A DNA stretch of 64,000 nt from Pagrus major (taxonomy: Eukaryota > Chordata > Actinopteri > Spariformes > Sparidae): NCBI RefSeq assembly GCF_040436345.1, contig NC_133223.1, positions 14,475,113-14,539,112 on the forward strand. Direction: 5' to 3'. The position numbers were made by a program, and so were the translations under genes. This document shows, in pieces, positions 46,940-59,500 of the stretch. The notes under the pieces were generated by a model. That model had not been told where the DNA came from, made no database searches, and was given only the letters and a program-made list of their open reading frames with translations. Positions within the stretch are counted from its first letter, which is position 1. Each line of letters starts with the position of its first letter.

Positions 46940-47606
46940 TAATCAGTGCTGTGTATATCGGTGGATTTTTGGAACAGGAGCTGTGTTTTGTCTTCAATCT
47001 CGCCCTTGCAGCTGTTGCCTATAGAGACAACAGATGCACAACAGTCCTGTCAAAACAACTCAAACTTATCACAAATAAAAGGCGGTGTTTCAAACAGTGT
47101 GTGCTGTGAATTTTGACTTTACACATGAAAGCAGCTATAGCACTGAGCATTCAGAGGCTCTGTCCTAATACGATAGCATCGATGTATCTTGTCCGCTATG
47201 ATGATGCTATCACCATACTGGCGATTCTGTAATGCTCAAGATATTTATGATAAATCATGGTGTCTAACTTTTAAAGGAAAAGACACAACATAAAATGAAA
47301 AAAAGCAGGAGTCAGGAAATATACCGGACTCACTTTTGGTAGCAGCTACTTTTCTTATTTTTGTTTTCCAGTGCACATTAGTAACCCCTCAGTGTAGGAT
47401 TCTTAGATTTTAGAAGGCATCATAGCCATGTGAAACTGCCCTGACGTCATCTTCGACACAAACACTTGAACGATGAAGGACAGCAGGATATAAAGCTAAA
47501 GAAAAGTACAGATGAGGCTGATAGGAATGTGATGTGTATTGCAGGTGTCTGGTATCATGGTGTCACAAGAGGAAAAGTCAGGGGATCAGCAAGGTCATGA
47601 TCATGA

Positions 47607-47692
47607 ATGTCTGTACAAAATGTGACGGCTATCCAGATACAGTTTTTGAGATATTTCAGTCTGGACCAAAGTTGAGGACTGAGTCGTGATAG
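47607..47692. repeat. RTE-like dispersed repeat fragment
   Basis: Holds 'gagatatttcagtctggacc', a phrase shared in part with 56140-56190 and common in teleost intergenic DNA. Ends undefined. Confidence 0.45.
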
Positions 47693-48307
47693 CGTGGCTA
47701 AAAAACATAAAAATGTCAAGCCAGTAATAAACAGGCAGAACCCTAAACAGCCAGAAAACAGCAGGACGGGAGGTCAAATATCTGCAAGAAATCAGCATGT
47801 AAACATCTCTGACTCTGGTGAGAACAACATGTCAGAATACTGATGAAATACAGATAGAAAACAGCGCAGTTGGAATAAGTACCTTTGCACCTTCTTGTCA
47901 AGATTTTATGTAAAAGATTTGATCTGGACGCAAACTGTCGCCTGTTTCCTTTTCTATGAAACCTCATGGTATGGAAAAAAGGCCCTCTGGCATATGAAGT
48001 ACGGTGCACTCTACCAACACACCCTGACAACCGTAAATCATCATCCTCATGAAAAAGAAATAAATCAAGCTGACCAATTTTCTGAAGACAAATGGTTCTG
48101 TCAGGGTAGACATTTTGCCATAATTCACAGTCAAATATACAGTGACAGAGGGACAGAGTGCATGAGATAAGAGATCCTTGTCTAGACCACTTGCATGGTA
48201 CACTATGTGCACTGCTCTGTATCTTTCTGCATGCCTTAAACAGCGGGCTGATAAATACCAGTCTCCTTTCATAGCTGATAACAGGGGAGAAGTTTCTCAG
48301 TGCATAT

Positions 48308-48359
48308 TTGTGTGTTTGTGTTTGTGTGTGTGTGTGCGTGTGTGTGTGTGTGTGTGTGG
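48308..48359. repeat. (TG)n microsatellite, interrupted
   Basis: TG run broken by TTTG near its start and one CG in the middle. Confidence 0.9.
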
Positions 48360-51300
48360 ACTTCTAGCACCTAACAGCTACGTGTGCTGAATCTCCTGTA
48401 ATCACTCAAAAATAAAAGTACAGTAGAAAAACAGTTATGTCTTGGAAAAGGCATTTTAGGGCAAATAAGGTGTCCCAGAGACATAATTTTGGTTCCCACA
48501 TTAAAGTAAGGTGATTCTTTATATGTTTAGGTTGCTGTTTCACCCAAATGCAGTTACTTAAGTTAGTTAAGGCCCCGTAGCAACAGGGACCCAGCCCTTG
48601 TGCTCCGCCATAGGGACTTGGGTTCAGCATCTGATGGCAGAGCTTCTGGCTAGACACCATCAAATACAGTGCGTTACTGGTTGGGAAGCCAGTGAGGGAT
48701 TGTGGCACTTTCCAAGTGGTGATATTTAACTATATGTTTATTACTGAGGTCACAGTTTGTGATCATGTTGTAACAGATTGAAATGTGCCTCTAAGATTCT
48801 TCCACCCCAAGTATAAACCCACAGTGATGTCACCAATTGGATCATGTTGGCACTATGACTGTCACCATTGTGGTTTGTGACCATGAGGATGGAGAGGGGA
48901 AGGATTACCTGTTTAGATCTGACTGAGACGCAGAGGACATGCTGTTGTAGTGAGGACTTGTGATGGAGACCATGAACTCATTAGGAAACCGTTTACTGGG
49001 GTAATAAATCAAGTGAGAAGTAGGATCGTTTTCTCTAAGCTTCCATAAAATCACAATCACAATCGCAATCTTTTTGAAACCAGTGGAGTTGCCCCCTGCT
49101 GGCCATTAGAAAGAATGCAGGTTTAAGGCATTACACACTGGCTTCACTTCAGACCCCTTAGCTACATCTGTATTTTTAAAAAGTCAGTTGATGTTCCCCC
49201 TCATGTTTATAAATAGTTTGTGCACAAATTAAAAGCATCTCTCAATATAATGCAGTTAAATTAAACAACCCTACAAACACAAGCAGTGAGGGTTAATAAT
49301 TCTTTATTAATCCTCACTGTGGCCTGTTGTGTCACTAACACTTTGGACGTTCACCATTTCCATTCTCCATCCTCTCCGGAGCTAACTCCCTCCCCAGTCC
49401 TTGGCACGCTTTAATTACCAGTCCTCCACAGCTTCACTTCCTTCATACCCCTATACTCCCCATTCTTATCTGCTCACACGACTTCCACCCAGCATTTCCT
49501 CCCCTTCACTCCAAACTCTTGAGTGTTCACACATCCCTTTGTATCTCTTCTTACCCTCCTTTTTCTGACTGTATTCTTTCCCTTCCTGCTGGTCTCTGCT
49601 GGGCGGATAGCCACATATAATGTGGGAAAAAACATGGAAAAAACTGAGTGTACATGTTGAAACAGCAGCAAAAATCGCAAGAGACGGGGAAAAAAAGCAT
49701 GAATGGACATATAGTAGAAACTATGAGACTGGCCAGGACAGTAGAAATACAACAAAGAGTGTTAAGAAAGAGAAATAATTCTTCAACAGTGTACTGTAGT
49801 AAAATCCTGAACCGGATCAAACAAGGTACCTGAAATTTGGATCAGAGGAACCTTAAGGCTCTTCAAACGGACATGTAAAAAACCCTGAACACTCGTACAT
49901 GTGTGTCGATTTGGGTCTGAGCTCCTCTCTGTCTTTGAAGGCTGGTCATGACTTTACCAGATTATGAAGCTCAGGAGACATGTGCTGCCCTCTGGCCTTC
50001 TTCTGTATCTGTAGCTGTCTGTGCTCCTTTATTTTTATTCTCTTACAGACGACTCACATCATACCTTCAACCTCTTGTCTCGTGACCTTCATAATGGGAT
50101 ACGACAAGCCATCAATCAGTGCTCAAATCTACTCGAGTCACAGGGGGAAGAGGAGGAAATGAGGCAGGAAGAGAGGAGATCACAGGTGACCAATAAGCTC
50201 CAGACATTTAACCTCTGATTGGAGCCAGGGAGGCTTAGTAGATAGTAAAGTCATGTCTGTTATATTTACTGTACTAAACTCAGAAACGCAAATTTGTCTC
50301 AGAGGGCTTTACAGTTTACAACAAACAGCATCCTCTGTCCCTCTGCGTTCAATTTGGATGAGGAATAACTCACCATAAAAGTTCCAGCTTCTTAAATGTG
50401 AGAATACATTTCTTTCTATGCTTTTCTTTGTCTTATGTCATAGTTAATTGGTAATTTCATGCATTTGGACTGTTGATTGGATAAAGTAAGCTATTAGAAG
50501 GCCTCAGCACGGGCTACAGTGCGACAACAAGTAGCATTTTTCACTACTGTCCGACATGTCATGGGCCAAACCATTAACTTACAAGGCAAAGTATTCCAGA
50601 GTTAAAGACTTTCAGACAGTTAGATGAATTGAGTTTCAGTTTTCATATTTAACTGTAGAATGCCTTTCTGTGCCAACCCCGGCCCGAAAATAGAAAAGAA
50701 CAAATATGCTTGCTGCATGTTGTCCATTCCCTAAATTACCCAAACTTCTTTATCTACATCGCCTGCCTGACTGATTGCTGTAATTATGAGCAGTATTATC
50801 GTTGCAGAATCAATAACAAAACAGCAGGAGGAATCATGGAATCATGCCTGTAAATAGTCTGTGTTTACGAAGCCTCTGTTGTTGCTGCAGCAGCAGCTCT
50901 CATAATGGAGAAAGGAAGAAAACCCCAACATGAGCTCATCCTTGTCCTTCAGGTCCTGTCCGTTCCGCGTTACCTAAGCTAGCCTGGCTAGCTACTTGTA
51001 AACAAAATCAGTGATCAGCGCTTCAGGAATGGCGTCGGGCTAAGCTGGTGTCAGTGCCAGGTAATGTAAGAGAAGAAACAAAGGTACCAGTCCACAAACA
51101 GCAACAAAAGTGGGTAATTCCAATAAAAAAGTCAAAAGCCAGGTGAGAATATCGCAGCGTTCCAGCTGTGACATCACGTGGGTTCAAGCGTCTGTGTGTA
51201 CACTGTGTGAGCTCACATCATTTTCCCACTGGCTTTCATAAATCTATTTAATGGTTAAAATGATAGGAGTCACTTTATAATGAACATTTATGGTCCCAGC

Positions 51301-53059
51301 CCCAGACAGACACTGCTGTGGTGAGCTAAAATAATCAGATAAACAAGAAGGACTAGAATACATACAGCCAGGTGAACAAGAGGTGTGTAACAGGAGGAAA
51401 TAATAACGGACTTACAATGACACAATTTAACCACACAGAGGATAGAAAAGTCAAAATAAATGGCAGTAAAACAATAAAACTGGAGCTCTGCATATAAACA
51501 AAAATTAGGACTGTTAAGAAACTGACTAAAAGAAAGGTTGTAAAAGAGCCATAAAAACAGCAGCCTGCTCTGCCAAGTGGTGTCTGCTTTTTATCCAATC
51601 ACCTCTCACCTCGTTTGAGAGGCATAAACTACCACACACACAAACACACATTAAACACACACCCTGACGAGCTTAACAAAGTGACTGAAGATAGACTGTG
51701 GGATTACAGGATGCTGATAGTGAAAAAAACAAGGCAGAAAGAATAACAGTCTCACAGCAGATATGTGCAGTTTAAGATCTCACAAACCGACTATACTAAT
51801 AAGTCATTCCAAGGTTTTCCTATCTTTACCATAGCTATCGTTTTCCTGAGGATTAACCCCTTCTTTCATATATCATGTGCGTCATTGACAATGAGACATC
51901 CCAGCTCCATCTTTTTGCAGATGTAGGAATGTGTGAGGAGGATGTTGGACAGTTAAACCCGACATTTGTGTGTCCTAATGAGGAGAGAGCTGGTGGGTGG
52001 GGCGATGCCTGCCACACTGGCACATGACGATGTGCCCAGTAAAACATCATGATGGACGATGGCATCATTGGCTGTAAGTACAGTTGGATTTCTAAGTGGA
52101 CATATTGACATTTCCGCCACATTACTTCTGTAAACCAAAGCAAATGCCTTCACGACGTCTGACCCATATCGAGGAACCTCTGAGAAAATCCCTCCTCTTC
52201 ATGTTGTATAAAATGCAGTAATCTCTTTCTGCCCTCTCGCTGTGTGTATGTGGGTGTGTTTGCATTTCTCATTCCTAAATTACAGATCTATTAAAAGTTC
52301 CCCCGTCTGACACCATAAATTTCATCTGGACCCAGACTGTCCCCTGGGGTGGACGGTTTGGGAATGGCCCGCTAAGAACAGGATGGGAACACACCGCCCC
52401 GTGCGCAAACCTCTGACCTCGGAGAGGAATAAAATAAATCAATAAACAACTGGCCGGAAGCTCCCCCTGTTATTCCATCTGTCTGTCTGGAAAAACTGGA
52501 AACTATAGGACAGTAGAAACCCAAAGAGTAACTGATTAAAACAATAATTTTGAGATAAAGAGGGTCAACATCACAGGAAAACAGATGTCATGACTTGGAG
52601 GCAGGCATCGTTAATCTTTGCAGTGACTTACCCTGTATACTCAGGACACACATGCAATCTTACAAACTGTCACTCACACAAACACGCCTGTTTTCCGGGA
52701 TAATTAACTCTACGTTTACTCTGTTGCAAACAATGTTAATGCCTAAAATCTCAGATGGCTTGCCCTCCTGGTGCTTGTTTATACTGTATCTCCTCAGGAA
52801 TAACACTGGAATCTAAACAGAGAGGGTTGTGGTGAGGGAAGACTGATGCAAAGCAGCGTGAACGTTATTCTCTGATGTCATCATTGTGGGACAGAAGCAC
52901 TGACAGCTCCAAACTTCCACAGAAACATTGTCAGTGGGTGCACTTACTCACACAACACTCAAAATCATGAGTGTCTCTGATAGGTTTCTGCTGAGGATTT
53001 ACAGTATGTGATGTAGGGGAAGGTGGATTAGTTAAGTTTAAGCGTGCACGACATCCGAC

Positions 53060-53405
53060 CAAGGACACCTCATCCCCTCGTTAGTGTAGTTTGTATTTAA
53101 GCCTGTGTTGTTCCCTCACTCTTTGTGGGTTTGTCTGTTTTTGTCCAGTTGTCTCCTGTGCCTGTTCCCCCGGTCCTTGTGTGCCTGATTTGTTCCTCGT
53201 GGTTTTCTGGTTTGTCCTGGTTTTGTTTTGTTACTTTGCTTTTTCTTTGCCTGCCTTTTTGTTGCCAGTTTTTGTTGTCGGCCATTTGAAAGTTTGCACT
53301 TCTGGATTTTTGGATTTCGTACGTCTGCTCATTAAAGCTTGCTTTTTGTTTTCAACCTGCCTGGCTGTCTCTGTCTCTGCATTTGGGTTCCTCTTTTGTT
53401 ACACA
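53060..53405 (+). repeat. Dispersed repeat, LTR-like tail, second copy
   Basis: Contains 'gtatttaagcctgtgttgtt', 'cattaaagcttgct' and 'cctggctgtctctgtctctgc', collinear with 29330-29575. The longer copy keeps a TG-rich middle. No internal coding. Confidence 0.5.
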
Positions 53406-53541
53406 TGAAAAGTGTTAAAGAAGTGTGGAGAGAGGTGGTTTCACCCACCGAACAAGCGCTTTGTTTGAAGCATACTGACGCCTTTATTTACTGGACATTA
53501 GCAGCGGTTCAGTGGTTCTGAAATGATCTGCTTCCTGCATA

Positions 53542-53840
53542 CTATGGAGGAAATAAGGGAAAAAAGCTAATCAAGAGAATGAAGAAAGAACGAAGGAAAA
53601 AAAAAAGGAAGCAAAGTTGAAAAGAACAAATGAAGGAAGGAAAGGTGGTGTGAAAAAAGGATGTAGAAAGGCAGGAGGGGAGATGGTGAAGAATGATTAA
53701 AGAAAGGAAGAAAGGAAGAAAAGTAAGAAGTTGAAGGAATGACTGAAATTAAGGAAAGAAAGTCGTTTACAGGAAGAAGAGAGGAAAGTAAAAAAAGAAC
53801 GTAGAAAAGAAAAATTGAGAGAGCAAGGAAGGGAGAATAG
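53542..53840 (+). repeat. Polypurine tract of about 300 bases
   Basis: Almost wholly A and G with few pyrimidines, including (GGAA)n and (GAAA)n runs such as 'aaagaaaggaagaaaggaag'. Such tracts can form triplex structures and are often length-variable. Confidence 0.85.
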
Positions 53841-54785
53841 AGGCCAGCACGTGAGCACGAAAATGTCTGCCCTTTCCCTCAGACTCCCACAATCGGGCTC
53901 AGACACTTTAGTGGATTCGGTCCCACTGCTCTACGACCCAGCTCATATGTTTTTCTTGGATACATTTTTCTTGGACTCATTTCCTGAAGATCCGCATCCC
54001 TCTACGTGATGCCCAGAGGGGAAACGGGGCTCAGCTCCCCTGGAGGGGTGCAGGAGATCAGGGGTTAGGGGAGAAGCATGAGGGGCTCCGCTCAGAGGAA
54101 AAAGAGGGTCCTCAACTGGATGCCCTGAGGAGGACTCAGGCAGAGTAAATAAACATCTGTAGATGATGTTTAGATATCTATTAGAGTGTGTTTAGATCTC
54201 CTGGCTGAAGTCAGGGAGGTCAGTTTTTTGAATCCCTGGCTGGAGGAACGTGTCCTACTTCTAGATGACTATTGTGGATCAGAGTGGATATAACATGAGA
54301 TGCTGGGAGTTACAGGAAAAGGAAGAAGGCCACGCAGGCAACAGGTGAAAGAGCAGCATATGAAAAATGACATATAATGAAGAAATGACCGTGAGAAAGT
54401 TAAAATGCTCCAGCCAGACCTGAACCCTCAAGATGTCCTCTGTCGCAAACAAGTTCCTCTGACTCATCCCCTTAAAATTTCTCATGTGCAACAAGAGAGA
54501 GAGATGAAGTAGAGGGATGAAAAGTGATGACATTCAGACAAACATCCATCATTTCGTGTCCAATGCTTTGTTTCTCTGCTGCTCTTTGTTTAGAGTGGTT
54601 TGGCTGCTTTGAGACCAGTTTACATTTGAATTAATGTGTTTAGACTCTGAGCTAATTTCTGAATTCACGTGTGTCATTTCCACTGAGCACGTGCACAAGC
54701 GTCTGCCAGAGATCTGACAGCATCCAGACCAGAGAGAAAGGGCTGCTAATGAGCAGTGGTTAGACTGAAGTGTCTGTGAGAGTCT

Positions 54786-54814
54786 CTGTGTGTGTGTGTG
54801 TGTGTGTGTGTGTC
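54786..54814. repeat. (GT)n microsatellite
   Basis: About 28 bases of GT repeat. Confidence 0.9.
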
Positions 54815-55959
54815 GAGGGTGTGTGTTGAGTATCAAGACTCGAGGGGGGGATCCCAGGCTGAGAACAGAACAGCTTGGACCTCCAGCTATCCCAGGGGTC
54901 TCTGGGGCCTGACACCTGTGCTATTGCCTCATGTTAGAAGAATGAGACGTCTCAAGCCTGTGGTCTGAGCACATGTGTGTCTAAACAGGACACAGCTGCA
55001 GCCTATGCGTATATGTGTGTGTGAGAAAGAGCAAATATGGCGCACAGTCTCAAATGAGGTGTCGCCATCACCTCAGAGACCAACCACCTGTGTGCCTGTA
55101 TCGTGTGTCTACAATGAAGTCCATCATGGGTGTGTTGCCTCTATAATCCCACTGTTACGTTTATCACTGTGATTACAATGCCATTACAGCTTCCATACAG
55201 TCGATCGCCCAGCGTGCAGTGGCCTGCTGTTTATAAAAGTCCACCAAGGACAACTCAACTTCCTCAATGAAGCTGTTCTCTGACATTGTACATCACACCC
55301 ATGGGCACGAAGGTATGTATACTGAATTATATAGAGTGTAACAGTCTGAGAGGCCTCATGAGCTGTGATGAAGTGTGAGAAAGTTAGTTTATATTTATAT
55401 TACGACTAAAGACATCAACAATAAAACACTACAGAATGTACTTCTACATATTGATGTATCATAATGTGATTGAATAAAGATTCTGGTCTGCATAATTCAA
55501 TGTTTTAATGAAGTAATTGTTTTAAACATTCACAAAAAGTTCTTTTTGTTTTCTTTTAGTTGGCAATTGGAAAAACTACAGCGTCACGTCCGTTTTGCCA
55601 GTGGCCGACCCAGAATGTTTAAAGGGCAGGGGCGAAATAAATAAAAAGGGCACCAGCCATATGTGGTGGGGCACCAGCATGCAGAAAGTCATGATACCTT
55701 TATAGTGAAGAGAGGGCACTTCACCACATTTTGTCCACTGTAAGGTCACCCTAGATGAAACTTAATCCCGTTTTGTTTGGACAGCCCTCAGCATGAGCAG
55801 ACTTCCTGGGACCACGCCATCGTAAGCTTGGCATAATGATCACATTCAATGTAAGGTCGCTGCTTTGCTGACAAACCACAAAAACCATCCACTGTCTCAA
55901 ACACTGTCTTCATCAAGAGATGGAGATGCTTCTTCAAGAGATCACCAAGCTACTTACAA

Positions 55960-56190
55960 TTCATTCTGAGGAGGACTTGAATGTCTGTACCATATTTCAT
56001 GGCAAACCATTTCATAGCTGTTGAGACATTTTACTCACAAAAAAAATTACCAACTCATGATGGTGCAAGAGAAAAAGTCTATGGATCACCAAAGTCATTA
56101 GGATTTATCACCTTGGAATGAAGGACATCTGTACCAAATTTCATGCCAATCCATTCAATAGTTGTTGAGATATTTCAGTGATGAACCAAC
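55960..56190. repeat. RTE-like dispersed repeat fragments, two partial copies
   Basis: 'catatttcatggcaaaccat' and 'caaatttcatgccaatccat' are followed in each case by 'tagctgttgagac' or 'tagttgttgagat', about 140 bases apart. This shows two overlapping or tandem partial copies of one repeat. Confidence 0.5.
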
Positions 56191-56300
56191 TGACCGACAT
56201 TTCTATCCGTCAACTCACACAACTAACAAAGCTATTATGTGTATAGCACTTTCTCAAACACCACACAGCCATGAGAAAAAACAAGGAGGGCAAATGAGGT

Positions 56301-56522
56301 TTATAGTCGAATACCCAGCTGTGATCTTGGCCCTGACTGGTATGGACTGCAGCCATTAGCATTAGTGTCAGGGATACCCATGTAATCCTCAAGGTCTCTA
56401 TCTGCACCCACCGGTCCATCCAGCTGGACCAGCCCACAGGCCAATTTTGCCAGCCTGGAAAAGTTTTTCAATTTCCCACAAAAGGATGCAACACCCACTG
56501 CGATTCCAGCTGCTATAGACAT
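56301..56522 (-). other. Unidentified coding-like remnant
   Basis: A minus-strand frame of 73 codons beginning MSIAAGIAVGVASFCGK with DGPVGADRDLEDYMG further on. Composition looks protein-like, but it has no recognisable domain, no splice partners I can see, and it sits in repeat-rich intron. Possibly part of an old element or a chance frame. Confidence 0.2.
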
Positions 56523-59500
56523 TCCTGGATAGTTTGCAAGGGAGCAAATCAGGGCAAACGTTTGGGGTTCACTGACTGAATAAAGGGCTTCTGAGGTGAC
56601 ACTGGACTTATGGGTAATACTGGGTATACATGTGGGTTACAAGTTGATATCCCTAATTCCAGTAAGATGTAGAGGGCAGTCTTTTACCTTGACCTTCACA
56701 TATTACACAACTTTTTCAAAACGAAGTTATGCTCCTCCACTGTGTGGCCCAATCCCCTCTCCTGAGAGAAAAGTCTGTACTGAAAACACGTCTTTCTCAG
56801 AAAAGTGGAATAAATATGAGGGGACTTAGAGGAGATCTAATTGTTTCCTCTGCAGCCGGCCCCCGATGTAGGTTTCACAACAAGGCCTGATGGGGAACAC
56901 ATGCCGTTGCTGTGGTGACCCACAACTCTGGTCACATTTTTCCTACAACCCTCTTTGTGGACCAGAACATTTCCTGACTGCTGTCTGCAAATCGAATACA
57001 TACATCCCCAGAGGACGTACAGTGTTAACACCTTATTTACCAGACTTTCCCGAGAAGAGTTGATTGATGTGGAATACATGGTGTGTGTCTGTATGTGTTT
57101 TTCAATGAGACGGAAAAGATTGAACTGGTAACAGAAGGGGTCCAACAGGAAACAGTTCGAGAAATGGGGGGAAGCTTGTGATCGGACATAAAAGCAGCCA
57201 TATTCCTCAGTGAACAAGTACTGTATGAGTCCCATGAGGCAATCCTAGCCACAACATGAAACTGAATACCCTGGGCTTATTCTTCTCATCATGGTCTTTG
57301 TTCACCATTTGTCCTTGGTTACACTCACACCATGTGCTGGCTGATGATAAAACATTTGGTTTTGAAAAATTAAAAAGTGACAAAACTGCAAAACGTCCAA
57401 ACTTCAGTACCATGCACAACATTGACAGTTTATTCAAAACTGGAATTTGTGCCGAGTTACAGCTGCTAAGCTATGATTGGACAATTGCTGTGCAGGGGAG
57501 GATTTTAGCGAATGGTTAATAATCTTTTCAAAGACTGAGGTTCTTTATAATTCCTTCATCTTTAGTAATAATATGTCCATTTGTGTGTCTCCCTTTAGGT
57601 TTGCGTGGATGTGTGTGTAATCGTGTGTGTGGGTCTTTTAAAAAGAGATGCTCCTTTGTCGGCAACAACAATAGTCCTCTTGTTCCTAAACAGCAGCCAT
57701 CATCTTAAAATGTGAGACTGAGCCTTTTATAGGCTCCTTAAGCTGGACCACAGCTGGGTGCAGGACGGCGGGTCAAACTTGTCTTTGACAGTAATGTAAT
57801 GGAGAAAAAAAGAAAAGACGGGAAAAGAATTTCTTTTGATTGTGGAGGCAGACGAAGACGTCATTGGAGAAAAATGATGTGATCATGTGGTGTTCATTTT
57901 GTTATTAAGTGTTTTTTTATGTCTGAGCTGTGCTGTATGTGTCTGTCTTCATGTTTGTTTCTCCCATGATCCCACGCTACTTGCATCTTCTGTTTTGTTT
58001 TGATTGAGAACCCTAGTGGCAGAAATTATACACTTTACATTTAAAGCTGCTGAAATCATTTTGGTTCCAATAACAATATATGTAAAGATTGGGTTAAGTA
58101 TTGACATGTCTTTTTAAGCTACGGTAGTAGCGCCATGGAAATGGCAAAGTAATATTTTTAGTGATGAGCTGGGTGTGCTGATTTGATCGTGTCTTGTTGG
58201 CCAATCAGATTGCTTGGTTGGTCTATGAGGAGTAGGGAAAACAAATTAACCACATGAGGAATGTAATGTGTGAGGTGTGGAGACTTTGACGCCTTTTTAA
58301 CTTATTCACACAGTGGCTGAGCTACTGTATCTTCAACTTTAACACCACTTCTTACCCACGTTTGAATGGTGCATCATATATTAACCACACAAACAGCTGG
58401 TTACTGTCTGTTTGTCTAAGCTTCTCTCCTACCGCTCCTCTGCATTAATTTTCACACAAGACAAAGCCAGCCTGTGATCCCCACTGAATTCCTCTTTCCA
58501 AAAATCCTCCCGTCCAAGAGTTTTAGTGATAACAGCAGGTTTTTGCTTCACTCCCCTGATTTCCCTTGACACACTGCTCCACAGTTGGTAGTTCTTCCCT
58601 GGCCTGGTCAGGGTCAGGGTCAGGGGAGAGGGACTACAGGTATGGATGAGGCTCCTGATTTCAGGGCTTGTCTGAGGGCCTTACAGAATGAAAGCTGCCA
58701 TTACACATTATGTCTTGTGCTGATATGTGAAGCTACAAGGCCTGCTGTTAGTGTCTGTAAATCATTTCACTGACTTATTTTATCTCTCAACAATTACCTT
58801 CCATCAGAGGAGATGAATCATATTTGAGCAAAGTTACTGATTACAGATGGGACTGCAGCTCTAATCAGAGGAGTTCAACCTGATTTTATGCACAATGCAA
58901 GGCCCAAATGTCTGCAGAGATGGAGACAAAGAAAGAATTGCCTCACCATGGATGTCATACATTTCTGATTTTTATGATTTGCTTTGAAAAGGTTTTGTAA
59001 GCCGAGGGGTTGCAAAATGTCCTCAATGTCTCAAGGTCAAGATCCTCCAAACAAAGCCAGAACGTGGAAACCCCAATCACAGGGCTTCCACCCTTTAGTG
59101 AAAAATACACTCTGAGGACTCTTTGATCTGTTTCAAATCTACAGCATTCCTCTCTGTGCCGTTATCCTGTCCCTGAGCAGACAGGAAGGTACATGATAGT
59201 CATGGGTACTGGGATTCAGACTGTAGGTATGGACTTGTTTTCATGGAACAAGGAAATCTTTGCCATTTATAGACACATCCAAACACACAGACGATCTTGT
59301 TCCCACAAAAACAGAGAGCGTCTATATTAAAAAAAGATCAGTGGACTGACATTGTGCTCGGCTTCCTGAGACGTGTGTCATTTCCTGTCCTACATCAGCT
59401 GTGAAGGCTTTTCCCATGGTGGAAAGGACAGCATCGCTCCATCTGAAGAATGTCTGTCATGGTTTTCCTACCATGTCCACTGTCTGTTTTCATGTTTTCT

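Noticed and set aside
51953-52153. Minus-strand frame with CAS and cysteine-rich wording near 'gtgccagtgtgg', possible N-terminal col4a2 exon
   Set aside because: The Cys-Gln-Cys match is in a frame without Gly-X-Y continuation or splice sites; chance match.
53091-53408. Hydrophobic plus-strand frame rich in Cys, Phe and Leu, looking like a membrane protein
   Set aside because: It arises from a TG/TTT-rich dispersed repeat that recurs at 29330-29575; no start context, splice sites or family match.
54839-54920. Minus-strand frame with CQAPETPGIAGGPSCS, suggestive of a collagen 7S exon
   Set aside because: Glycine does not recur every third residue beyond a few triplets, there is no matching donor, and the cysteine spacing differs from the alpha-2(IV) 7S segment.
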